From NCBI GenBank assembly GCA_017165825.1, contig CM029381.1, positions 3,375,759 through 3,439,758 on the forward strand: DNA of 64,000 nucleotides, read 5' to 3'. Made by a program: the position numbers and the translations under genes. Of this stretch, positions 55,241 through 64,000 are shown one piece after another. The notes below the pieces were generated by a model, which did no database searches, was not told the DNA's origin, and saw only the letters and a list, made by a program, of their open reading frames with translations. Numbering within the stretch: position 1 is the stretch's first letter; each line of letters begins with the position of its first letter. Origin of the DNA: Hepsetus odoe. Its lineage: Eukaryota > Chordata > Actinopteri > Characiformes > Hepsetidae.

Positions 55241-55463
55241 GAGGAACTCCGACCTCAACCCATCCGAACACTTCTGGAATGAGGACGGTGAGCCTGACCT
55301 TCTCCAACGCTCCTGCTGGACCTCACCCAGACCCTGAAGAGACGCAGCTGGAGCTGCGGAGAGTGCAAGGGTTCACACTAATGTCGCCGGTCTCGGGAGG
55401 GGACGTCCAACAGGACCACGCTTTTTGGACAGGTGTCTACATACTTTAGGCCACAGAGTGTAT
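55240..55463 (+). mobile_element. DNA transposon 3' remnant
   Basis: 'ctcaacccatccgaacactt' resembles the LNPIEHF part of a Tc1/mariner-type transposase. The later 'gacgtccaacaggacc' and 'ggacaggtgtctacatactt' to 'cacagagtgta' resemble the end of a common teleost element. Confidence 0.5.
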
Positions 55464-55782
55464 GAAGCTCAACATCCTGTTTTCCGCAGCGCTGAAAGCG
55501 CGTCCGTCTGCGTTAAGCTCACTCTGAGACGCCAGCGTGGGACACAGTTGGACAGGCACCGGGTGCAGCTCTGCGGGACGCGGCGAGGGAGCGGCAGCCG
55601 TGATTGATGGGACCTTCCCATTCGTCCTATCGCCGATTCCAAATGAAATATGGGCGTCTGGCAAAGGGCCTTTTTTTTTTTTTTTAACTGGACGAGGTTC
55701 GATTGATTCCTGTCGCCCTTGCGAGACAGACGCTCCCTTCCGCTCAAGGTCTCATTTTCACACGAATTTTATAATCAAAAGA

Positions 55783-55950
55783 GAGAGAGAGAGAGTGAGA
55801 GAGTGAGTGAGAAAGAGAGAGAGAGAGAGCGAGAGTGTGAGTGAGAGTGTGAGAGAGAATGAGAGAGAGAGAGAGAGAGAGAGTGTGAGTGAGTGAGAAA
55901 GAGAGAGAGAGAGAGAGAGAGAGCGCGAGAGTGTGAGAGAGAATGAGAGA
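55783..55950. repeat. Interrupted (GA)n microsatellite
   Basis: GA-rich run with regular GTGA interruptions. A CA run follows at about 56015-56035. Confidence 0.95.
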
Positions 55951-56102
55951 GAAAGTAAGTTAGGGGATGTGTCCAAAGTCAGAATGTTTTTACTTGTTGT
56001 TTGGAGAATGCATCCACACACACACACACACACACGTTGAAAGCGAGTGAAAGCTTGAGAAAAGAGAGAGAAGCGAGAGAACTGGAACGTATGAAGGGGC
56101 AC

Positions 56103-56241
56103 CTGTGCAGGTTGTCCTGTCCTGAATGGACGACGCCCACATTGGCGACCGTCACCACCTCTTTGGTGAGCGGCTGGCTGGAGGCCGTCTTGGGTGCCAT
56201 GGCGATGGTTGCCGAGGATTCATTCATCCCCAGCAGCTTTC
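56103..56241 (-). CDS. ap3b1: ap3b1-like exon d
   Basis: 139 nt, acceptor 'cactctttcag'. Encodes KLLGMNESSATIAMAPKTAS to SGQDNLHR. The donor gtgccc is weak, with only AG/GTG matching the consensus, so the 3' end is less sure than the start. About 50 more residues would be expected after it. Confidence 0.8.
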
Positions 56242-57765
56242 CTGAAAGAGTGAGGAACAAAAAGACATCGGTGAGGATCATCTGGCGAAGAGTGAGCAGA
56301 GCAGGTTAAAGGGACCCCCGGTCCACACAGTCCCCAAAATCAGGGTCCCGACGTCTTCGGTTCAACAGATTCACACGCAACTACTCCGACGGCAGCGGAA
56401 GTTATGAGGAGGGCACAGCCAATCAGAAGAGAGCTCATTAGCATAAGGCGCAGGAAATGCTGAAAGTGCGAGGAGCGGAGCAGCCCGACCCCGTCGGAAT
56501 TTATTCACTCTTAACGACTTTAGAACACTCTCGTCCTGCACTCGCAACCAGACCTCTCGGGTTAGAATCAATTATCCAACGCTGGAGAGCCTGAAACTCC
56601 TCTCCACCTTCACTTTCCTTAACCCCCAGTAACCCCGTAACCCCCAGTAACCCCCAATAACCCAGTAACCCCCAGTAACCCCTAGTAACCCAGTAACCCC
56701 CAGTAACCCCGTAACCCCCAGTAACCTCACCCCAGGGGTAAGTTCAGCCAACCTCAGGATCCCTACGTTTAGAGGCCGGATCTGGTAAACCCCACCTCTG
56801 GGGTTGGTTCAGGTAACCCCAGGTAACCCCGCCTCTGGGGTTGGTTCAGGTAACCCCAGGTAACCCCGCCTCTGGGGTTGCGCCAGGTAACCCCAGGTAT
56901 CTCTGCCTCCCTGGAACCCCAGGGAGCCCCACCTTTTGGAGGAAGTTTAGGAAACCCACTTCAGGGATGAGGTCATTTAATCCTATTTACCTCTAGATAA
57001 TGTCAACTCCGGGGTAAACTCACAGGACAGCTCCCCCTCTGGGGTAAGTAAAAGGTAAGTTTAGGGCACCCCAATTAACTTTCACTCCTCTGGGCTAGGT
57101 CCAGGTAGCCCCAGGCAGCCCAGGGCAACCCTAGTAAATGCCACCTCTGGGGTAAATTCAGTTTAACCAAGAGAATCCCAGGTATCTCCTAATACCCCCA
57201 GCTCTGGGGTGACCACTGATACCCCCAGCCCTGGGGTGACCCGTTATCTCCAACCTCGGGGTAACCCCAGTTCACGTACCATAAGGTTAAGTTCCAGCAA
57301 CCCCTGTCAGCCCCAGGTAGCCCTCTTTTCTGGGGATAAACCCCAGGAACCCCAGTTACCCCCCACCTCCAGGGTGACCCCAGGTATCCTTTCCTGTGTG
57401 GAAAGATCAGGTAACACCACCCAAACTATTCCCACTACCTGGCGCTACATACACGCTCTAATAACTAGCAGGACAGCGCCCCCTACAGACTCCCCCGCCC
57501 GGTTAGCCGCCCCGGCCCGGTTAGACGCCCCCGCCTGGTTAGCCTGAGCAACAGAAGCGCCTCTCAGGTGCGATCGGTCGTTACTGCCTGCCTCGTTAGG
57601 AGAAACGATTTTTAAACAAACAGCAAGAAGACGACGGCGATGATTATTCGCAAAAACATGTTGGTCAAGAGGACACAAGCGCGACGAGGCCAAAGGCTGA
57701 ATGTTCCCGAGGGCTGCAGAGCGTGCTGACAGTTGCGATAAGTTTTGGAATCCCTGCACTACGCA

Positions 57766-57826
<61 letters not shown>

Positions 57827-58138
57827 CTTAATGTGCCTGAATGAAAATGGAGCATTTGTCCAGAGCAGAGGGCTCTCAAAGACAGTAAGCACTTCAAGCT
57901 TTTACTCCCCACGCGCACACACACACACACACACACACACGCACGCGGTCCCGCTCATTTGGAGGTCCAAACCTGGCACATTAGGCTCTATTGAGGAGCA
58001 AATAGAGAATAAATGAGGGATGCGAACCCTCGTGGTAAAAGCCTTTGCTACCGTGGCCAATTAACAGGAAATGATTGGAGCATAAAAAGGGTCTCACTTC
58101 CTGTTCTGCGAACAGCAGAATTCACTCTCTCTCACTCA

Positions 58139-58169
<31 letters not shown>

Positions 58170-58964
58170 TGGTATCGCTGCGTTCCAAGCGAACAGGGCA
58201 GGAATCCATTGAGTTTAAATGAAAAATCAAACCTGTTTCTCCGAGAACGGCTGCTTTATTAGAGCCACACAAAGCAAAGAGCCTCCCTAACAAAGCAGAA
58301 GGCAGCGCGTGCGTGTGTGAGTGTGTGTTTGTGTGTGCGTGTGTGAGTGTGTGCGTGTGCGCCCTAACAATCTAAAGCAGGTCTTTTATTTTGGGAGCTC
58401 GGCGCCCGTGTTTTCCTGCTCGTCTTCGTTAAAAGGATGGAGGTGTAAACTCAATCACACTCATTTAGCAGAGCCTAAAGTGCTCGTATAGTCTCTGTGT
58501 CTCTGAATCTGACGCGCACACACACACGTGCACACACACACACACGCACACACACACACACGCACTCCCTCTGTGCTTTCTAAAAGCCCACTTATCAATT
58601 AAACGTTGTTTGCTGCTGACGGCCCTCCAGGACGGGGCGGGCTCGGAGGCCACGCCCACCCTTAATTCATGATCAATGATTCACTTCTTCAATCCTTTTC
58701 ACATGAAACGCAGATCATTTTCTAGATCTGATTGGAAATTTAATTGAACTTTTTCTCTGGATTTCTTCAGGGGCTTTATTATTTCTTTGCTAATGTTTAT
58801 AAGAGCTCTCCGCTGAGGCGGCGCAGACGTGTGGAAGTGAAGGCGGATTCGTGTCCTCACCTTGTTCTCTGCTGAAGTCCTGCTGGGTCATGGTGACGGG
58901 GAGCAGTAGTTCCCCCACAGCCGGCTGGAGGGACACACTGAACCTCTCAGTCTTGGTGCTGCAG

Positions 58965-58997
<33 letters not shown>

Positions 58998-59869
58998 CCC
59001 ATCAACATCTTTCTGTCTGTAGAGAATGATGAACTTTTAATATAAACATCAACAGATCATATGATCAGGGGCGCACATACTTTCACACAATCAAACTGTG
59101 CAGTGTGTGTGTCGCTTTCAGCGTGGACTGATCCCCTAGCATCTCATTAGAGTCCCAGAGGAGGTCCCTGATTGGCTAATTGATCAAAAAGTACCAACTA
59201 ATTAACACTCAGACCAATCAGAGAGAGAGAAAGACCGAGACCGAGACAGGAGAGGGGAGAGGGAGGACCGTCCAGCCAGAAGGGAAGGTCTTACCACAGG
59301 TGGAAACTGGCGGCCTGGGTGGAGTCATTAAAGTCCACCCCCATCGACACAGTGATTGATGCTTCAGGCTCCAAACGCTCTGAGAGAGAGACAGACAGGC
59401 AGGCAGAGACAGACAGACAGAGAGAGAGACAGAATTATGGGGGACTGACAGCTAGAACACATTGTTAGAACAGACGTTTCCTTCTCCGTCACTGAGAGCG
59501 GCTCCTGCTGGTGTGGGTTCTTCAGCTGTCCCAGCAGCTCCCCCTCAACGCTGCTTTGTCCCCGACCCCAACTCCTGTCAGTCGTGTTGTTTCAGAGGGT
59601 TAAAGGTCGTCGTCAAGGCGGAGCCTTGGCTGGTACTCACCGACGGGGCTGAAGCAATGAATGCTCTGTCCTGTAGACGTCTTCTCGGAGATGTGGATGT
59701 CCTCCAAGGCTTGGTCGGCGTGGTTGCTGAACGTCAGCTGCACGGAGACCATGCGGTCACCATAGATACACGGTTGCCGGGGGAAGTGATACTGCGCCGC
59801 TAGGCCTTTCCCCGCCATCCGGTGAAGCAGCTCGTGGGAACGTACAGGCACAAAGACGGGACTGCTAAC
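56103..59869 (-). CDS. ap3b1: AP-3 complex subunit beta-1-like, C-terminal exons
   Basis: Four minus-strand exons (59869-59641, 59379-59295, 58958-58861, 56241-56103) join in phase. They encode the appendage (ear) end of an AP-3 beta subunit, part of the coat that sorts cargo from endosomes and Golgi to lysosomes and lysosome-related organelles such as pigment granules. Key phrases in order: SHELLHRMAGKGLAA, FPRQPCIYGDRMVSV, LEPEASITVSMGVDF, VGELLLPV, REQGKLLGMNESSA, VVTVANVGVVHSGQDNLHR. The order and joints match vertebrate AP3B1/AP3B2. The beta-1 call rests mainly on the neighbouring lhfpl2, as human AP3B1 lies beside LHFPL2. The N-terminal adaptin body and hinge are not in the window, and the exon after GQDNLHR was not found. 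Loss of AP3B1 causes Hermansky-Pudlak syndrome type 2 in people. Confidence 0.85.
56620..57420. repeat. C-rich imperfect minisatellite
   Basis: From 56620 a tight run of 'cccagtaacccc' units passes into looser units of about 30-40 bp with 'aggtaaccccgcctctgggg'. The plus strand is C-rich, so the transcribed sense strand of ap3b1 (minus) is G-rich. It lies in the 2.6-kb intron between exons c and d. Confidence 0.8.
57766..57826. repeat. (CA)n microsatellite
   Basis: CA run in the ap3b1-like intron; a second near 57914-57942 and GT runs near 58142-58170 and 58310-58360. Confidence 0.95.
58510..58565. repeat. (CA)n microsatellite with CG interruptions
   Basis: CA run broken by CG units. Confidence 0.9.
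58861..58958 (-). CDS. ap3b1: ap3b1-like exon c
   Basis: 98 nt, acceptor 'gtgttctgcag', donor gtgagg. Encodes TKTERFSVSLQPAVGELLLP then VTMTQQDFSREQ. The joint completes Gly with the next exon. Confidence 0.87.
59295..59379 (-). CDS. ap3b1: ap3b1-like exon b
   Basis: 85 nt, acceptor 'ctctctctcag', donor gtaagacc. Encodes ERLEPEASITVSMGVDFNDS then TQAASFHL, and ends two bases into the Cys codon completed by the next exon. Confidence 0.87.
59641..59869 (-). CDS. ap3b1: ap3b1-like exon a
   Basis: 229 nt. On the minus strand the acceptor 'ttcccgtgcag' precedes VSSPVFVPVRSHELLHRM and the donor gtgagtacc follows HCFSPV. It starts in phase 0 and ends one base into a Glu codon. The most N-terminal exon of the gene seen here. 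Confidence 0.85.
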
Positions 59870-59879
59870 CTGCACGGGA

Positions 59880-61099
59880 ACATGGACATCAATCAACACG
59901 TCCCCAACATGGAAATGATCTACAAAAGGTCTGGTATGGTTGCCTACACGGAACCAACAGAGAACCAGCATCCGCACTCAAACGAGCCGAGCATTTATAT
60001 TCATAATAAAAGCGGATGTGGTTGGACGGCGTAATGGATAACACTGCACTAAATCCCAACCTGGGGACCACAAAGTTCATCCCTGCTTCTAAATATCCAA
60101 AATCTCATCTTAGGTAGACATGTTGAGTCCAAATCTTACGGTCCACCTTAACGAAGAGGAAAACGGACGTGGACAGTGGACGCCTGATTTGAGCGGCTGC
60201 TTTAAGAGGTGCCCTCACAAAAGGACACTCTGTCCGGACTCTTTTTTCCAATCAGTCAAATTAAAGAGTCGAACGTACGGCGGAATAAGGACCGTCCGTC
60301 CACCTGCCGGGCCGTTCATTAGTTGCAAACGAGCGGGAAGAGAGCGGAGTCTCATTATCCCGGCATTAGGAAGAGGGGACAACACACACAGAGAGACATA
60401 AAAGATGAGACGAAGGACGTCTGATGGGGGGGGGGGGGGGGTCATGCATATCCATTCAGAATGCATTAATCCATTCATCTGCGGACGGGGACATCAGCCT
60501 TTTAACGGCTCAACACAGTAATGTGTTACCGCTGGGAGGGGGGACATCTGTGTCGAGGGAATGTCCACCAATTCCTACATGATTCAGTGCTGAGGACGTA
60601 CACACAGCGGAGTGCGGAGCGTGTGCAAACGGAACCGAACATCTGAACGTCCCTCACAAACGTTTGGAGAAGATTTCGGACTAAACCGAACCCGTTCACG
60701 GTGGACGGAGACACCGGTCCCAGAACCCAGTATGGAGGAGTCCATGGGGGGATTTTAGAAAGGGTGGGGTCGTCCTTCTGCACGCACACACACACGGAGT
60801 GTCGGGCAGTCTGTGTTGATAAAGTCAGCAGTAATGTTAACACTCCCCCCCCCCCCCCCCCCACCACACACACACACACAGGCTGGTTTATCTTGACGAC
60901 CACACCTGTCACTCCGCTCAAGGACCAAACATCCCAATGAACAACAATGCACTTATCACCGCCGACACACACACACACACACACACACGTCCATCCTGCG
61001 TCCTACAAAGTGATCGCCTCCTCTGGCCCACAAGAGTAAATAACAGGAGAGCAGGAGAGTAACCTTGACCGTCCTGTCAAACACAGGAATGCGTGTTGG

Positions 61100-61142
<43 letters not shown>

Positions 61143-61440
61143 AGAGTGAGATTGAGCGCCTCCATTATGGATGAGCCTGAAGGAAGTGGTGTGATGGATG
61201 GCCGCTCGCTGTAGTCACCTTCACATTCCAGCATCCTCTCCGCTGGAAACCTGCTGACGAACACAAAACGCCAAGCGGGACGAGGGGGGGACGAGTGTTC
61301 AATATCTATTTCTATATCCGCTCCAAATCTAACTCACCCCAACGTCAGACACATTCCCTGGGAGGAGGAACCGTGAGCTGAAAAGAAGGGCTAGATCAAA
61401 GAGAACGCCACTCCAAAAAAAACAACAAAAAGAAAAGATG
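59880..61440. other. Stretch upstream of the ap3b1-like exons
   Basis: No further ap3b1 exon was recognised. It contains a poly-G run (about 60426-60440), a poly-C run (about 60845-60862) and CA/GT runs near 60966-60989 and 61103-61140. Confidence 0.45.
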
Positions 61441-61442
61441 CC

Positions 61443-61500
61443 GTTCAGACCGACCAGGGATCAGACGGGGCCGCCGTTCAGACCGACCCGGGATCAGACC
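61443..61500. repeat. GC-rich dispersed repeat, copy 2
   Basis: Two tandem halves of 'cagaccgaccagggatcaga' type with 'cggggccgcc' between them. Related to 53769-53825. Confidence 0.6.
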
Positions 61501-61788
61501 TCTGTAGTTAGAACTGTTTCTAAGTCAGTTTACTTTGATGTGAGTTTGGTTGACGCCTGTATCTGACAGGACGTCCCACTGTGTCCTAAGCCACACCCAC
61601 AGGTCTGATCCACCTTCATGAAGAGCTGGGGGATGGTTCAAGGGTTGGAAATAATTTGGGGAGGTGTCTAGTGTCTGCAACAGAATTTGGATCCAAACCA
61701 GTCTTTGAAGGAGAAGCCCCGCTCAGAAATGTGTATAAGTAAATGCACCCTTCTTGCAAAAATGTGTAGGGCTTATACCATGCTTCGG

Positions 61789-61792
<4 letters not shown>

Positions 61793-61827
<35 letters not shown>
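61793..61827. repeat. (GT)n microsatellite
   Basis: Pure GT run. Confidence 0.95.
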
Positions 61828-61828
<1 letters not shown>

Positions 61829-61969
61829 CTGCTTTATATTTCTTCCATGCCGCTGAGTCATAATGAGGCCTGCACCGAGCACGCTCCAAGCAGAGTGGGG
61901 TCACCGTGGCGACGGCGGCTGGCTGATGGGCACCAAATGAACAAATTATGACGCGCCCCCCTCGGCGTG

Positions 61970-62115
61970 ATGGGGTCAAACGCCCCGCGGACCTCGCCGG
62001 ACCCGCTCCCGGACCCGCTCTGACAGTTCAATTTCCCGCCGGCCGACCCCCATCGGCCCCCCGCTAATTATGAATGAAAAGTTATCAGGCGGCGGCGGCG
62101 GCGCCGTATTTCTGA
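61970..62115. other. GC- and CpG-rich stretch with GGC repeats
   Basis: Many CpG dinucleotides and a (GGC) run near 62089-62103. It could be CpG-island-like; no exon is recognised. Confidence 0.4.
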
Positions 62116-62277
62116 ACGGATCCCCCCGTCAAAATGTTATTAGAGAGAAAAAGAGGCACCGCCACAGCTGACCACCAGCCAGAGCGGCTAAATACCCCCC
62201 CACCCACACACACACACACACTCCCTCACACTCTCTCACTCCACCATCAACACGTGACGCCTGATTTCAGGTGTAGG

Positions 62278-62345
62278 TTCAATTCAATTCAATTTATTCT
62301 TGTATAGCGCCTTTTACAACAAAGTTGCCCCAAGGCACTTTAACC
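62278..62345. repeat. Common fish 'ttgtatagcgcc' repeat fragment
   Basis: 'aattcaatttattcttgtat' and 'agcgccttttacaacaaa' match a repeat phrase widespread in teleost genomes. Confidence 0.55.
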
Positions 62346-62775
62346 TGTTCCATCATCAACCTTCAGTGTACAGTTAGGTTTCATCTTAGAGGACATTCTG
62401 TTCAAATACTACATTTGAGCTGATTATAAATACACACACACACACACACACACTTAAAGAAAGTGGTCTAAGAGAGTTGAGCTGTGCTGGAGAATCACGG
62501 TGGCGGTGGTGAATATGGATTTTAAAGCTGGTTAGAATGAAACTCTGTGTTCAGACTGGAGTTACATGGTTTGTACAGAATCACTGAACTACGGACTCAC
62601 TTTCACACAGAACAGAGAAGAGGGGGTTAAGACTTTTGCACAACGCTAACACACAGTGCTGTGTCCACTGTTTATCCATCGATTTACTGAAGGTAGAACT
62701 AAATAAACGAACACAAGCGACACATTCTAATTATTAACCGTTTACGGCATTCTAGTAGTGAAAGAACCTAATCAA

Positions 62776-62812
62776 CAAACAAACAAACAAACAAACAAAC
62801 AAACAAACAAAC
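62776..62812. repeat. (CAAA)n microsatellite
   Basis: About nine CAAA units. Confidence 0.95.
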
Positions 62813-62814
62813 AG

Positions 62815-63025
62815 CCAGCAGTAAACGAAGCGGCCTGCGTGGACGCGGCCGCGGGTAACGGTCGACGCTCCCGGCAGCGAAATGGAGCAAAACGAATTTT
62901 TACAGTAAAAGTGATTTTTCTGCGTCCGTGGGCGACACGTGTGAGGCGGGACATCTGTAAGTGTGATTTAGTGAAGAACTGATTCCACACGGCTGTTTGT
63001 GCACACCTACCTCCCCGGCGTGCGC

Positions 63026-63056
<31 letters not shown>

Positions 63057-63470
63057 TTATCCACTGTGACTGAGATTATAAAGGCCTGTAATGTATTTAT
63101 GCACGGCGTCGGCTTTAAATCAGCGCCGCTGACGCGCCTCCGCCTCGCCCTTGATTTGGGCTCTGATTACCCGCCGCGCCGCTCCGCCGCGCCTCGCCGC
63201 TCCGCCTCGCCGGCGCTCTGCTAATGATCTGTGGCTAACAGCCTAGCGCGCAACGGCAACCCGGACCCCAACGGCCCGTCAATCAAACATCCCCCCACTA
63301 CGACCGAGCGCTAACCCCGCTAACCTCGGGATGACGGACAGGCGCGGGACGGCCTTCCCGGGACAGGGGGGACAATTACCACACCTCTGTCTGAGACACG
63401 CTGCTAGGAGAGACGTTCCGGGACTAGACGTTCTCTCTGACCGCAAAAAAAATATCAGAGAAGGAACTCA
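62815..63470. other. GC-rich stretch without recognised gene
   Basis: High CpG content near 62830-62880 and 63105-63420, with a GT run at 63025-63052. No conserved coding phrase was found on either strand. Confidence 0.4.
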
Positions 63471-63860
63471 TTGTTTTATCTTCCAGCTGTGTCATACGGG
63501 TCGGAGACGGCAGCGAGGCCAGCTGTGTCATACGGGTCGGAGACGGTAGTGAGACCAGCTATGTTAGATGGGTTGGCGATGGTGATAAAGACAGCCGGTG
63601 GAACTTGGTGTCAGGGTTAAAGATGCTGATGGACAGGCTGGTTTGAACATGTCCAGAGGAGAGACGAGGAGAAGATCAGGAGGAGGATGTTGAGGATGGA
63701 GCTGCCAGGAGAAAGGAGAAGAAGGACAGAGAGGGGGTTTATGGACGTGGTGAGAGAGGACATGCAGGGGGACGGTGTGAAGGAGGAAGACAATCCGCTG
63801 TGGAGACCAGCGGCCAGAAGAAGAAATGAAAGCGGCTCTCAGATGTTTCTCCTCCATGCT
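63470..63860 (+). mobile_element. LINE 3' fragment with internal 36-bp repeat
   Basis: 63483-63590 holds three 36-bp units starting 'ccagctgtgtcatacgggtc' (the third diverged), reading like LINE phrases such as VSYGSET. It is followed by the LINE tail 'gaacatgtccagaggagaga' and 'tttatggacgtggtgagaga'. Same family as the 18.6- and 50.4-kb copies. Confidence 0.65.
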
Positions 63861-64000
63861 GAGGACCGCCGTTACAGAGCGAGGTTTCTTCACTTCTTCC
63901 TTAAAAATAAAAATCAGACCAGGCGTCTGCGCTCGTCCCGCAGCCGGGAGCGGAGACGGTGGACACAGGAAGGAGGAACGACTGCAGATGCTTCATTCCT

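Noticed and set aside
60956..61264. Minus-strand frame as a further ap3b1 exon
   Set aside because: Its residues do not resemble the AP-3 beta hinge or body, and part of it is CA repeat.

Overview
The window reads as nuclear DNA of a ray-finned fish (teleost). Three things point there: split vertebrate genes, a fish-type NLR gene (FISNA-NACHT, 174-nt leucine-rich-repeat exons, a C-terminal B30.2 exon), and dense teleost repeats (Tc1-like transposons, tRNA-derived SINEs, LINE fragments, long CA/GA microsatellites). The species cannot be fixed from sequence alone. A run of 500 N at 52911-53410 is an assembly gap.

Layout. 1-19.8 kb: no gene recognised; repeats only, including a Tc1-like element with a broken transposase (6.7-8.3 kb), a second DNA transposon with about 190-bp inverted ends (13.2-14.4 kb) and a roughly 60-bp minisatellite (17.3-17.9 kb). 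19.9-28.9 kb: lhfpl2 on the plus strand, two coding exons giving a 225-residue tetraspan protein, with a 7.9-kb repeat-filled intron. 29-35 kb: repeats, including the second copy of a ~590-bp exon-like cassette whose first copy lies in the lhfpl2 intron. 35.4-47.7 kb: a complete NLR gene on the plus strand. Eight coding exons join in phase to 1171 residues, and a candidate interferon-response element lies in or near its presumed 5' exon. 47.7-53.6 kb: LINE and SINE remnants and the gap. 53.6-64 kb: a more GC-rich segment carrying, on the minus strand, four consecutive exons for the C-terminal appendage of the AP-3 adaptor beta subunit (ap3b1-like). The hinge and N-terminal exons lie beyond 64 kb or were not seen, and the last exon was not found.

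How the genes relate. LHFPL2 and AP3B1 are near neighbours in human 5q14.1, so the window keeps an old vertebrate linkage, with the two genes convergent here and an NLR gene lying between them. The genes need not work together: lhfpl2 is a membrane tetraspan, ap3b1 a vesicle-coat subunit for lysosome-related organelles, and the NLR a presumed innate immune sensor. The most unusual material is the NLR domain set with a degenerate RING-like module, a dimeric higher-order tandem repeat at two sites on either side of lhfpl2, and the duplicated exon-like cassette.
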